Shown piece after piece: positions 44,530-56,585 of a stretch of 64,000 bases of DNA. Position 1 is the first letter of the stretch. Every line of letters starts with the position of its first letter. The stretch comes from Tubulanus polymorphus (taxonomy: Eukaryota > Nemertea > Palaeonemertea > Tubulaniformes > Tubulanidae). A program made the translations under genes and the position numbers. The notes under the pieces are model-generated. The model did no database searches and was not told the DNA's origin. It saw only the letters and a list, made by a program, of their open reading frames with translations. The stretch lies in assembly GCF_964204645.1 (NCBI RefSeq), contig NC_134026.1, positions 6,820,001 through 6,884,000 of the forward strand, read 5' to 3'.

Positions 44530-45760
44530 AGGGGAGAGAGAGCGAGCCAATTAAACCCTTTCGATAGATGTCACATCTTTGAACGGATGCGCAGGAAAAC
44601 ACGGGCGACTTATGATTAACCAGCATCAGCAACCGAAACCATCATCTTAATTAGTGACTCTTTACCGGAAAGGCAGAGCGAACACGGGCCGCTAAAGTCG
44701 TCTTGTTGCTAAGGATAATAGACCCACTTCGGCGTTAATTTTAAGCAATCATCAAATAATGCAAATTACTCTCTCAATTACCGTCTAGTGCAATTTGCAG
44801 ATTTGCTTTGATTTGCTTCTCCAAAGAGCAACGATTTGCTTAGCATAGCATCATCTTCTACTATCGTAAATTGCCTTTCATCCTCGGGGGACGCGATGAG
44901 ACTACAAGAAAAACCACCCATTTCATCCGTCTTATTGGGGAACAAAAATAATTCATGATTGCAACAATTTGAGCTCGTGATATCGCTCCGCGTGCGCAGT
45001 GTAATACACAACTACGCGTATGTATACGTTTAAAGGTGATAGAGTAGTTAGGCTAATGGCGGACGCACCGGAAATGGTATTAACGCGTACGTGACGCAGA
45101 GGCTGGCGAATTAACGGTGACCATATCCATAAAATAACGCCAGAAATTAGGGTTATTACTAGAGATAAAAGAACTGACTGCGATGGAGTTCGGGTACTAA
45201 AGGGATAGTGGGAAACAACTTACGTATGTCTATTTCAACTTTGCTTGAATGCCGAGTGGCCGAAGTCAGTTTTGGAAGTAAATTTATTACCAGGCATTTA
45301 AATGCCTGATAGTATAATAACCGGATAAGTCTCAATTGGGGAACAAATTGACTTGATTATCAAAGAGAAATAGAACGATTAAGTTTTTGAAATGTAGGTC
45401 TTTAAAACCTGGGAGTTCAGTACCGAATTGGTTTCAGGACATTCAATCGATCCTTCATAATAGTGAAGGAAAAATTCATATCCTGTCGGTATAATATGAT
45501 TACCAGTGCGAAAGGAGAGTGAATGATGATTAACGAACGATTTTGCTAGTTATATGTTTGATCCCTATCAATACAGCGTTGATAGTCAGTACATGGACAT
45601 GTACACATTGAATATGTACATCGCGAGTTATAACGATCCCGCCAATGCTTGTTTATAATGACCATCAGTATCTGTTCTTATCGCTGATAATTGCCTCAAC
45701 TTTGCTTCCAAACTCATCTTCTAATCAACACTAAAACGACAGTCCATCGGAAATCATTAC
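44530..45760. other. Gene-free stretch
   Basis: No supported gene. The minus-strand frame at 44778-45011 has no recognisable domain. A small ATTTAAATG palindrome with inverted arms lies near 45292-45309. Confidence 0.4.
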
Positions 45761-45770
45761 TTCGACTTCC

Positions 45771-45785
45771 GGCGCCACCTGGTGG
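45771..45785 (-). promoter_or_regulatory. CTCF-like motif (strong match)
   Basis: GGCGCCACCTGGTGG on the plus strand reads CCACCAGGTGGCGCC on the minus strand, matching the full CTCF core. CTCF is conserved across bilaterians. Occupancy is unknown. Confidence 0.45.
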
Positions 45786-45895
45786 CTTTAATTAGTAAAC
45801 AATACGTAGTGTCACGTTGTAAGAGCTAATGATACAATTATCGATGTGGAAACGTCTAGTGTTTATTGATCCAATGTTCAGTAACCAGTTATTTA

Positions 45896-45918
45896 CTCTC
45901 TCTCTCTCTCTCTCTCTT
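45896..45918. repeat. (CT)n microsatellite
   Basis: About 11 uninterrupted CT units. Confidence 0.9.
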
Positions 45919-45959
45919 ACTCGCCTAATTATGGTCAAACGGGTTGGATACAATCTAAA

Positions 45960-47460
45960 TGTTGAATAAACAAAAATGCCTCCAGTAATACCCAGTTTGC
46001 AGCCTTGAACCCATCCCTTCAGAGTGGACGATAGGTTTTTGAAATAGCGCTGTTGAAATGTCTAATGTCTGGTGTTTGTTGTTCATTTTCATCTTAGAAA
46101 TATCTCCGCAGAAGTATGAACACTTGATGATAAATGTCTAACGTCTGGTGTTTGGTCATTTTTAATCAATAATTTGTCAAGTGAACTTCTGAACACGAAG
46201 TGTGGACAATCAGTTTTTTGAAAGTGTGCCGATAAAAATGCTTACAACCTTTCGGGTAAAGCCCTGAACGAGTCACGCATAAGTTCTGACTAACCTCCCT
46301 GATCAATTCAAAGAAAAAAATCTTAACTGCGATATCGAAACTATCGAAATCTAACTAATCGAAACTATCTTAACTGCAAGAAGGATTTCTTGTCTATAAT
46401 GTTAATCTTCTGCTATCTTAAGCACCACATTTGATCTGTTTCTGTAAACCTATATCTTAGCGTGCTGTAGTTTTACATCATTTATGACTTGTCTTGAGAA
46501 GGGGTAATGTTAACCCAAAAACGTTCGACTTATTCAACATGATTTATTGAAAATGAAACTGTTTGTTCTTTTATGGTTTTTATTAATGTAAGGGTTCGAG
46601 ATAACTAAAATGTTTCCCATCATCAAAGTCACCATCGACTTAACAACTCTCAGAATCAGCATTTTTTCAATCTCTAAAATCCTCGCTACGCAATTTTCTC
46701 AGCGGCAGATTTTTAAACCGTCGACAACAAATCACGTCTTTACGTCGTCAGCGCGCTCGCGGAGCCAGCCAGGGATGATAATAATGACCCGTAACGTATT
46801 GACTACGTGATCGTATAAGGGGTTTATTTATCCAAACCACTCAGCAGCAAGAAGGGCTAAGCCTCTAAACACTCTATTCAAATCAACAGCCGACGAGAAA
46901 GACTTGACTCTTTATGTTGACAATTATTAAAATAATCTGGCAATCTGTGAATTGCTTCGTTTCTGAGCTTCTATTGTCAACATCTTGGCTCTAATCACCA
47001 CGCTTTGAGTCTTGCCACCACCGACAGATCAAAAGATTGTAAAGTTAATTATTTTAAGAGCAAGGCGAATATCGGATCCCCTCCCCTGTCTTAACGAGCG
47101 TCAATATTTCTTAGTTTTTCTGTACGTTTACCCCTGCAGCGCTAATCACGCGCGCTATAATCCTAAGGAACCGGTATTCCATTAGTGCTGTAAGCGGGAG
47201 ACTTCGGGATCGCTATCTTCAAAAATACACCGGAAGAGTTCGTAATCACTCACACGAAAGTCACGTGTGCGGCACTTAGAAACCGAAACAAAAGTACCGC
47301 AACAATGCGACACGTTGAGTCCGGCTGGTTACAGAGAGTGACCATGAACTTTGATCACTAAGTGCTCGTTCAGGTAATTTTAATGATTAGAAATCTAAAA
47401 TTTTCATGCAATTTTTTGTTCATAAATCGTTTTTCAATAAAGCCTTGATTTTCGTAATTT
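45960..47460. other. Gene-free stretch
   Basis: No coding frame with domain character was found. A repeated AATGTCTAATGTCTGGTGTT phrase at about 46058 and 46133 suggests a small local duplication. Confidence 0.4.
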
Positions 47461-47462
47461 CT

Positions 47463-47584
47463 ATTTCAACTTGACTTGAGAGGACATCGGGTGGCCCAGT
47501 TCAGTCACACCTTGGTTGCACACCTGAGCCGATTTTAACTGACTGAGCTAGTCGACACCATGTCCCCTCAAGTCAAGTTGAAAA
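47463..47584. mobile_element. 122-bp inverted-repeat element
   Basis: It opens ATTTCAACTTGACTTGAGAG-GACAT and closes ATGTCCCCTCAAGTCAAGTT-GAAA, inverted ends of about 25 bases with one mismatch. It is probably a MITE. A diverged one-sided match (TATTTCAACTTTGCTTGAA) occurs near 45230. Confidence 0.65.
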
Positions 47585-47589
47585 AGATA

Positions 47590-49660
47590 TTAGGTAATAT
47601 TCAGAAAATAAAATTCAAAAACACGGCCATCTTGGACTAAACGCGAGATTTAACGAGACAACACGAGACTTGACAAAAATTCAAAAATGGCATCCAATAT
47701 GGCCGTAAAATTGTGGAATATATATGTGTTTAGCGTTTCAAATCTTAAACGCCACCACTATCTATCCACCTCAAAAACCATCCACTCACTCATATAACAC
47801 TTGACGTGGGCGTTGCCTGTTTATATGAAATAAGAATTTTATCAATTCCAAAACTGAAGTGTTGTTTATTGAAAAAAAAAATTCCCGGAGGCTGAATAAG
47901 TATTTATCGTTGACACTTTGATGATTCAAAATTATTCGCTTATACATATATTTATTATATACTAATAGAAATCTATCCAACGTAAATTCAAATAAGGTCA
48001 CTTAACCTTTGATTTTAAATATGCAAGGCTCTAATTTATCTGAAGTATCATCAGTTCTCCCGTATCGTTTCAGGGGTTTTTAAAACTTTGATGGCGATGA
48101 ATTTATTTGAACGCCTCCAGCTCTGTGTGTATCTCGTGCGGGTCGATTTTCCACTTAAGCGAACGATCATCTTGAATTCAAATACCTATTTTATTTTTGT
48201 CGTTTTTAGCCCACAGACAAATATAATTTATATATAGTCAGTTGTTGTAGCGTTTGGTTTGAAAGCCTGGCAGCTATTTGGTATTGATTGGCGAAATCTT
48301 TTGATATCGTCAGCGAATTTTTGCTGATTTCAGCTACGATTTCATGCTCTAACTCACGCGGGTAGATTTTCTGTAGGCCTTGCTTGAAAGATGGCCGCTT
48401 ACTAAGAAAGACCCTTTGGCTGTTGACAAACCTTTGAAACAGTTCAGCAGTTAAGATTTTAAATTAGTTCTCAATGTCGTACGTTGTCAATGACTTTGGA
48501 GTCGAAACTGAGGAATTTGCCACCATGACTGGCTACACTTCCTTTAAGGTTTAATAGTTTCGAATAAATAACCTTTTTTAAACCCTAGACTCTAGAGTCA
48601 AATTCAACAGTTCTATAAAGGTAACCTGGGACCGGAATTTAAGTGCTGTCAAGTTACCAAAAATATAGCATTGATAAATTAAATACAGTTGTGTTTCAAA
48701 ATGCTTTGATCCTATCAGAACACATGTTATTTTTCTTGCATTTCCATACATTCACGTGTTGAGTTGTTTTGCACATCTCCCGAGAAAAATAATCATGAAT
48801 TCGATGATTCAATATAGTCGCTTTTTTCTAAATCGAAAAATTGAACCCAATTTGTTTCGCTTGAGGTAAAATAAACAAAACATTTATAGATTTATCTAAA
48901 CAGATTATTGGGTTTGGGCAAAAAAATTCAAATATAAGACACTGGCGGTACAGACAGACAGACAGAAACAGACAGAAAGACGACATCTCTGTTTAGAGTC
49001 TCGTGTATCATCATGTAACAGCAGAAGAGAAACACAAACTACGTATCCCGCCAGATGGTGCGAAGAGGACTCGGTCTTATGTGTAGTCATCATCGACCAA
49101 CTTGATTTGAGCTGAATTCTGAGGTTCAGTTGCACAGTAGTCACTGACGTCCACAAGTGGGTCTTAAAATGCATATTAGATTCATTTTTCTATTCAGCGT
49201 TTTCTTTGATAGCTGATCTATTTTAGAGAAATTCAATCAATTCTAACAGAAATATATAGGAAATCGAACGTCACGGAATACTCCCGAGCAACTACCAGCG
49301 ACACAGGCGGATCCTCACCTGCCAGACTGTCACTGCAGAAGCGACCGAGGTTCCCCATAGGTATACGCAATAGCATTGTTCTCTTGAAAGTCACACAAAT
49401 AAAATCGTTTCTAATCGATGGATATATCAAATATCAAACTGCAAAAACGCCATCTAAGCGTTAAGAGTTTGCGTCACGATTAAACTCTATATATGTAGAT
49501 GTATTGTTTTAGCCGCAGGCCTCTAACCATTTGCAGTTTAAAGTATGCAGGGTAAAGTTATGAGTGGAACAACACCTCCACTTCGGGCATCAACCGCCGC
49601 CACCGCCGCGCTATTTATTTGATTGATTTCATAGAAATTGAATATGTAAATATGAAGAAG
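47590..49660. other. Gene-free stretch
   Basis: Short frames only. A CAGACAGA run lies at about 48952-48975. No gene is supported. Confidence 0.4.
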
Positions 49661-49689
49661 CTGCGACTGAATCGTGATCGCTGAGGGCG

Positions 49690-49935
49690 CATCCTTAAGC
49701 CATCGGGTTCGTATCCTGGATATATCGAAGAATTTTTCTTTGCATGTCGAGCATCGGATATACCCTACATTCATTCCGGGTTCGAATCCTGATTATATTG
49801 TAGATTTAATTTTCCGCATTCTGGACATTGGGTTGAATCATAGAAGTATTTTTCTAGATGTCGAACTTTAGATTTGAACCGCGAATTCATCGTTCATCAT
49901 CATTCGAACATCATTTCAGGTTCGAACCGGGCGTT
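49690..49935. repeat. Degenerate repeats with GGGTTCGAATCCTG blocks
   Basis: CGGGTTCGTATCCTGGATAT, CCGGGTTCGAATCCTGATTA, TTGGGTTGAATCATAGAAG and CAGGTTCGAACCGGGCG recur at irregular intervals, each followed by AT-rich sequence with CATTC. Two similar blocks are at 59365-59450. They resemble tRNA B boxes but no tRNA fold is visible. Confidence 0.45.
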
Positions 49936-50592
49936 CATTTTTAGTATACATATAATCATTGATAATGTACTGTAACCTGCGGCACGCAAGGGCTCAGAAA
50001 TAAGGTATGACTAAGTGATTGTTGAGCAATTTATCTGGCGTTATATCTAAATAGCCGACAGTAGGGAAAGCCGCTCATGATGAGGCATCCATAGTAAATA
50101 CGTCCTCGTGCCTTTGATTGTATTACATGTTCCGGCCATTAAATATCTCCTTTCCTTCCTCTATTAGTCTCTCCTAATAACATAACTCTTCATCATAATG
50201 CTTATTAAACATCTAAGTGCATTATCTCTTCATTTCCTACCAAATTTTCGCTATTGCCGCATTTCTACGGCATCCAATCAGCGAGTCGGTTGTCAGTCAT
50301 TGCTGATATGGGAAGCTCTTTACACGGAAAGCACGGTTCGCTATCGGAACGCATTAAATTAAGCTGTTTCGTTTGAAACGGCCTTTCAGTGAGAAGTAGG
50401 CACGAATAAGTCTAGCAGAAACGAGGAGATACGGAGTGTAGTTAATGGGCTTCTTGTGATCTGAAACGTAACGAAATTTACAAGAAGTGAAGATAAAAAA
50501 AGAAACTGCCACAGACTCCGAATCATATTGACATGCGGCCGTCTTGTAAAGTGGCTGGTAGCGACATGTAGTGGTCGAACGGTGACGACACC

Positions 50593-50606
50593 AGCACCAT
50601 CTAGTG
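50593..50606 (-). promoter_or_regulatory. CTCF-like motif (weak)
   Basis: AGCACCATCTAGTG reads CACTAGATGGTGCT on the minus strand. It sits in a short array of CATCTAGTGTTCGAATG phrases at 50560-50720, so the motif is partly a by-product of that local repeat. Confidence 0.25.
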
Positions 50607-50737
50607 TTCGAATGGTATGGTTGCTACGTTCATCTAGTGTTCGAATGTAGGCGTATATCAGCGCTAGTGGTCGAATGGTATAGGGAAGTCAGCGTCATCT
50701 TACGATGATTGGCGACACCTAGAGGTCGGAAACCAGG

Positions 50738-51035
50738 TTCCATAGTCGAGATTAAGGTCCAAAAGTGGTCTTAATCTTAAGACTGGTCTAAAGTTGTTCG
50801 ATTAGCTCAAAAAAACCAAGATAAGCTTAGACTGGTTTTATGTTAGCATGACCATAGCACTTAGTTAGTCTTAAACTGGTCTTTTGTTGTAGTTGGCTAT
50901 GGTATTAAGATGAGCTTGGACTTGTCCTAAGATTGGTTATGGAACTACGTAAGCAGGTCTTGACCTGGTCTTTAGTAGTAAGATTGGCTATAGAACTGAG
51001 ATAAGCTTGGGTAATGATTATGGAATCGGCCCTTA
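50738..51035. mobile_element. Dispersed 'GACCAGTCT' repeat, long copy
   Basis: Several tandem units with AGACTGGTCTAAAGTTGTT, AGATAAGCTTAGACTGGTTT and GGCTATGGTATTAAGATGAG, bounded by CCATAGTCGAGATTAAGGTC and an inverted GATTATGGAATCGGCCC. It belongs to the family at 15672-15816. Confidence 0.65.
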
Positions 51036-51039
51036 GTTT

Positions 51040-51930
51040 CTATCATATGAATTCAGATTGCTGAATTGTGGTGATATGATATGGAGATGTATGAGAGATG
51101 GGTGTCAACCCTATTTCAAAATCAAATTGTCTTTGTTTCTATGTTCGCGTGACTAGGTATCGAATAGACCTCTTGTTATTTAATATGTCATGATTGATTA
51201 CTGAAATAAAGACCGATAAAATAAATGTAGATAGTTTATAAAGGTGTATGAATCGATAAGTTAGCATTCTAACTGGAAACTTTTCTCTCTGTGATCCCTG
51301 TCTTAGCTGTGATCCTGTCTTTTGTTGTTTCGGATAAATCGTTATACCTACCGCGTCTGTACTCGGTTGAAAACGATTTCGATGTATAATTTTGTTGGAT
51401 AAAGTTTTGGATAGTCACCACGAATGGACACGTAAGCGCTTATTACTAAAACCAATTCGGGGGAAAAACAAACTTTGATGATAGACGAAATTACAGAAAA
51501 TTGCTTTCGCATTCGACAAATATTTCTGAATTGACATTTTGAAGAACAATAATCTATACATAGTGTGTCTAGTGACCAGGATAATGATAGTTTTATAAAA
51601 TCCACAGATGCATGAAGCAACTATTTTGTCTAATAAGATCGTAAAATGTTCTACTTTTTGATACAACTGAAATGCATTTTACGCCTTGGTCAATAAAATA
51701 ACAGTAAACTCTATGGGAAACTATTATGTATGCGTTATATTGTTTACTATCGGGGCGTTTAAAAGCCTCGAGCAAAGCAAGAGAAAAAATACCCAAAAGC
51801 TTATCCCCGATTCTGGGATATGTTTCTTGAGAGAAGTCAAAACAGATGTAGAGCCATGGCTCAAATCTGGACCACCAGGACAGAAGCCCAACGCGATGAC
51901 CGCTAGACCATAGGTAGTGATTGACGCAGT
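51040..51930. other. Gene-free stretch
   Basis: Short frames on both strands lack domains and splice structure. Confidence 0.4.
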
Positions 51931-51937
51931 TTATCTG

Positions 51938-52035
51938 GTCAGTGAGGAGTCAGGTGCAGTGACAGGTGACCAATCAGGTGTGGTGACAGGTGACCAGTCA
52001 GGTGTGGTGATTTATGACCAATCAGCTGGTCTGAT
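51938..52035. repeat. GGTGACCAGTCAGGTGTGGT repeat units
   Basis: About four 22-24-base units in the sense opposite to the array at 43398-43640. They are evidently the same repeat family at a second site. Confidence 0.75.
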
Positions 52036-52822
52036 GACTTAATTCACTAACAATACCCGCTATCATTTTCTTGATTACAAGTTTCTGATCAGGTCCATGC
52101 TAGATATGAAGATAACCCTCCCGTGGCTACGTTGTTTTTGATTCTATTCTCTATTGTCGGAGGGAGGGGGATGTAATTGCTACACATCTGACCATTTGAA
52201 CACTAAACGGGATCCATTCTAGTCCACGGTAGAAAGTTATAGACTGTTCTAGTAACCAATAGCTTTTTCTGAATATGATTTTTCGCCGATCAATAACAAT
52301 TTTCGAAAATAAAAAACCGTTCGCTACGTATGTCGCTGCGTAAAATTGTATATTGAGTTCATAGATGTGTTTTTTCTTGCAAATGTGTATTTTCAAAGTT
52401 ACCGGGTAATGCTATATACCTACAGCTCTAATAGAAGAGATGATAGGCACGTGTTTATGTGAAATAGAAACAGTTTGTTTGAAGTTACCTCTCATAAAAC
52501 GCATTTCTGAATCGACGTTCTCTTTGTACTATTCACAGCCTGAAGTTTGAAAATGATCCAACGATTTCAAATGCTGTGAATAAAAAATCAAATTATGTCA
52601 GGAAATTTGTCGGTTGATATGTTCCTGTGGAGATATTGAAACTGCTCCAGTGGCCCCATCTGCAGTGCTTCTGATGTACTACGTACACAGAGCTATTCTA
52701 TTTTTTTGCTACTTTTCCTTTTGGCAATCGTCCTAATATAATAACAAACAGAGGGTTTCCCAACCATCCCCAGACGGATGGAAACTCAAGATTTTTTTCT
52801 TTGCACAATTTTGAACGTATTT

Positions 52823-52837
52823 CCGGTAGATGGCGCT
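52823..52837 (+). promoter_or_regulatory. CTCF-like motif
   Basis: CCGGTAGATGGCGCT resembles the AGATGGCGC form of the CTCF core. Motif match only. Confidence 0.35.
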
Positions 52838-52944
52838 CTTACGATATTTTGGAATTTCAGGTCACTAGAAGTAAAATTGGATTACTATTGTGGTATTAAC
52901 ATTAAGCAATTCTAGGGCAACTGCTGTCGGTTCAATAGACATGG

Positions 52945-53245
52945 CTTAGACCAAAGACCAGTTAGCTAATTTTGTTTTCATGGCCAATCTAACAATTAAG
53001 ACCAGTCTTCAAGCTCATTTCGTGTTTTTTATTACTAATGTAACAACTTAAGACCAGGGTAACACGTAAGTCCAGCTCATCTTGTTTCTATAACCAATCT
53101 AACAACTTAAAACCAGTCTAAGCTCCTTTTGGTTCTATAACCAATCTAACAACGTAAGACCAGTCTAAGCACATTTTGTTTCCATGGCCAATCTTACATT
53201 TAGACCACATTTTGACTCAAGACTCGACTATGGGACCAGCGTGTC
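52945..53245. mobile_element. Dispersed 'GACCAGTCT' repeat, long copy
   Basis: Tandem units with AACAACTTAAGACCAG, AAACCAGTCTAAGCTCC and GGTTCTATAACCAATC run in the orientation opposite to the copy at 50738-51035. The ends are CATGGCTTAGACC and GACTCGACTATGGGACC. Confidence 0.65.
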
Positions 53246-53249
53246 TATA

Positions 53250-54030
53250 TTTGTTTCAATGTAGCGAGGTATTTGCCGAGAAAATATCATAATCATCCAC
53301 AATGTGTAAAAGTGTAAATATTTTCCGACTAATTTGAAAAGATGCGGAAAAATCTGATGACTAGAGAGAGAGAGAGGGGGGAGAGGGATATATATTATAG
53401 ACAGACGAGGTGTGATTAGTGTAACACGACACCGTTCTGAACAGGCAATTATCTAGGAATTAAGTCTTATCGCGTAATAATCGTGCAGTAGTTCGACCAG
53501 ATGATATTAATCCGCAATCAGTATAATATAAGTACGAACTGATTACGCAGCGAATGATATAATGTTCTTAGTCATTCGACAATAGTCATCCGATCTACGT
53601 CTTTCTTCGCGTATTAACATCACGGTGAGATTGTGATTAATTCAAGCGGCTAAAAAGGAACTAATTACACGGATGAGGCAGTCACGTGGTCCCGCCGGTC
53701 CGTGTGTCGGCGGCCGCGGAATAATCCGATCGCTGGTAATTGAAAAGATTAAATAAATATAACGCATCGATCAAAAGGGTGCAACACGAGAACGGCTGAG
53801 ATTACTTGTAATAGCTCTATTAACGAGACAAATTAAGCATGAATCCTTTAAGTACCTTATATACTTTTGTTCCACACGTTGGAATCTTTTGGTTCATACT
53901 TCACGTGCTGCCAATAGTCGGCAGCGTTTAGTTATTAATGCGTTGACATAAAATCTGAACGTTCTCACAAGCGCGCACCGGTTAACGGAAATTAGACTTA
54001 TTGATTTTCTAGTTAGGTCTTCTTAGTGGA
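53250..54030. other. Gene-free stretch, possible regulatory DNA
   Basis: A GA run lies at 53364-53392. The 53500-53770 segment mixes ATTA sites, a CACGTG and a GC-rich GGCGGCCGCGG core, and looks like a candidate conserved non-coding element. No homologue could be checked. Confidence 0.25.
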
Positions 54031-54037
54031 AAACAGT

Positions 54038-54132
54038 AATTATTTCGTGCGCGGTGCAGTGATTCTGTGTGTGATACTAGGAGTCGTCCTTCTCAGTTGC
54101 GCAGAGGCACAAAACAATGGAGGAGATTGTTA
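54038..54132 (+). other. Possible signal-peptide exon (unconfirmed)
   Basis: A plus-strand frame encodes a strongly hydrophobic run followed by a good cleavage-like site (VILCVILGVVLLSCAEAQ), then NNGGDC and a stop. No in-frame ATG precedes it, so it would need an upstream exon, and the downstream donor (ATTGTTAGA) is weak. It may be a chance frame. Confidence 0.15.
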
Positions 54133-54481
54133 GAATGAAAGCTTTCCCACCCGCGGGTCCGCATCGACTGTGTTACAGAGCTGAAATGTGATCTAAGCTC
54201 TTTTTTTTAAAGGGGGGATATCGACGTGAAAATTGTTTGAAATTGGTTTTATGTGGTGATGGTTGGTAATTCAATACATGCTTGTATAATGGATCTCTTA
54301 TCTATCTACTCACAGATACATGTTTCACAGATTGATAATCTGTCTTTTGATTGCGAGAGCCCTTTAAACTCTAAGCGGTTGTATACAGACTATTTTGCGC
54401 CTGAAATAGAATGTATATACATTTATCTGTTTGTACCGACGAATAAATTCACAAGTAGGTGTCGCTGAATTCTCATAAAAA

Positions 54482-54621
54482 GGCGCCACCTAATGGGAAT
54501 ATTAGAAAATAACGACGTGATTAATCATTCTACTTGTACGAGGTTAACTCTTTAAAATATAACGTTAACTCCGCCAGTAGATGGCGCTCGATTCCTATAG
54601 TCAATAAGCGACATCTAGTGG
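54482..54621. promoter_or_regulatory. Cluster of three CTCF-like motifs
   Basis: GGCGCCACCTAATGG (54482-54496, minus sense), CCAGTAGATGGCGCT (54574-54588, plus sense) and GCGACATCTAGTGG (54608-54621, minus sense) lie within 140 bases. The plus-sense site matches the CTCF core particularly well. This is a candidate insulator or loop anchor, inferred from motifs only. Confidence 0.4.
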
Positions 54622-54980
54622 TGATGTCAGGACTTCGATGAAATATCGTCATTTATTTCGGTCATTATCTCGGCGATAAATTCTCGCTTTGTTGTGAAGT
54701 TACCGTGAAACGATTCGCTTTTAACGAGACCTGTGAATGTTTTCTCGTAGAAAAACTGTCTCATCATTAAAAACTCACAATAACAACATCGCTTCGCGAA
54801 TTGTTTTTACCTTTCATGGTTAATTGCCTATTACTGAATGCGTATATGTATATCTGTCTATAGCTGTGAGGCACTGGGGATAGATAAAGGGGGACTGAGA
54901 GACACGGATGATATTGTGCTGAGATCAATGAGCCAATAATTACTGTAACGATCAATGAATAATACCCGAGCCTCGTCGCT

Positions 54981-55010
54981 CGCTCGCTCGTTCGTTCGTC
55001 GTCGTCGTAT
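54981..55010. repeat. CGCT/CGTT/CGTC short repeat
   Basis: TCGCTCGCTCGCTCG, then TTCGTTCG, then CGTCGTCGTCG. Simple sequence only. Confidence 0.7.
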
Positions 55011-55019
55011 ACAACTTTA

Positions 55020-55610
55020 TTTTCTATCAGCTCCAGTTTCAAAGACGATTATCCTTCAAATAAGAGCGATACAGAACTAGAGAATCCGTCTGAGAGCCAT
55101 GATCGACTGACAGGCCACCGCCGGTCCCAGGTCGAAAACTGTTAATTATTTCTCCTAATTGTAATTCTAACCAGTGCCCGCGGCAGCGATCATCGATTTC
55201 GATTGGTTGCCAGAGGATTGTTATAATGAATGGCGGATTTGTGAAAGTTGCTCGACTATCAGCGATGCGAGATGTGGATGATATGTCAAAAGGGTTTTAA
55301 ATTGTCGACTGATAGAAGTTAATCAGGTGTAGACGCTACATAAATCAACTTGGGAAATACACAATATTGATCGATTTTGATAGAAATGTTGTCAGAAATC
55401 CATATCCCTTCCCCCACCCCTCCCTCACTCCCTCTCCCCCTCCGAGATTCTGAACGTTTTAGGATATCATCTTACTTCGGGCTCAAACAAAACAAAATGC
55501 AATTTCAATTCAATTCATTATTCACAAATTGATTGAATTTCTGTTTTTAAGAACATTATTTACAAAAAAAGAATAAAGGAAAGGATGATTGATCATTAAC
55601 GACTATTTAC
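55020..55610. other. Gene-free stretch
   Basis: A C-rich run lies at 55405-55445. No supported gene. Confidence 0.4.
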
Positions 55611-55622
55611 AAACACACAGTA

Positions 55623-55717
55623 CCACTAGGGGGCGCTTCCCATACCACTATATATTTACTTTTATTAACGCACAACCTGAAGAGACATTAATGACACATA
55701 ACACCACCAGGGGGCGT
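55623..55717 (+). promoter_or_regulatory. Two same-sense CTCF-like motifs
   Basis: CCACTAGGGGGCGCT (55623-55637) and CCACCAGGGGGCGT (55704-55717) are both near-perfect CTCF cores in the same orientation, 81 bases apart. These are the strongest matches in the window. Binding is not shown. Confidence 0.5.
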
Positions 55718-55859
55718 ACCAAGTGACGTAATTTCACGCTATCGAGAATACATGAGAGGATCTCGATTTTATGAGAACACTTCCTTGTGGACTGGTCACC
55801 GCTTCTATATCCGCTCCCTCCCCGTGGACTAGAGTTACCACTTCTAGTCTGGAATGTTC

Positions 55860-56510
55860 TTTTATTCGTGCTACCGGTAACCAGTCTAACTAATAGCCGT
55901 ATAATTGGCAGCGATCAGTAGTAGCGGCGTCACGTAACCAATCCAACTCGTCAGCACCGGCAGCAGATCGATGAAGTCATCGTTCAGTCACATTAGAGGA
56001 TAATAACTCTAGATTCCGCCATTAATAGAATTCAATTAGCGCTATGTTCCGTTCTACTCGAACCGCGCGTCTACGCACAAAGGAAGCAACTTCGAAACCT
56101 TAGATTTAATGAGATAGACTTCGATAGCGATTTGCTATAAATTGAACGCGCTGGTGTTTCCGGTTGTTTCCGGCTGTTTCCGTGATTTTCCGGCTCGTGT
56201 GACGAACTGCTAATAGGGTTCTCAATTCATTCAATTGTGTCGAGAATTTACAAGGATAAAAACCGCTGATAAATGGTTTACTTTGTGTCTCATTATTTCG
56301 TGACCTCAAGAGATCGTAAGCGGCTGACACTCGCCACAAAAACCATCAATACCAGCGAACATTCATTTCTATCGCTGATAAAAGAAAAAATGATTTTCAT
56401 TGACACGATAATTGAACGTTACGCAATGAACATTTTTTCTCTTTTCAAGGTAGAAACTAAATTTTTCTTTGTGATCAAAACCAAAAATAATCGTGAGACT
56501 TTTCGTAAAA
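55860..56510. other. Gene-free stretch
   Basis: The frame at 56273-56581 runs into the tRNA-like segment and has no domain. Nothing else is recognised. Confidence 0.4.
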
Positions 56511-56514
56511 ACGA

Positions 56515-56585
56515 TCACAGACTCGAACCCAGGTCATACTGCTCTGTAGGCGAGCATGTTGCCGAGACCACTGAGCTTTAGCCTG
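56515..56585 (-). repeat. tRNA-like segment (SINE head or decayed tRNA)
   Basis: The minus strand reads AAGCTCAGTGGTCTCGGCAA, then CTGGGTTCGAGTC, resembling the D-arm/A-box and TpsiC-arm/B-box of a tRNA at about the right spacing. The acceptor and anticodon stems do not pair convincingly, so a functional tRNA is not called. Confidence 0.4.
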
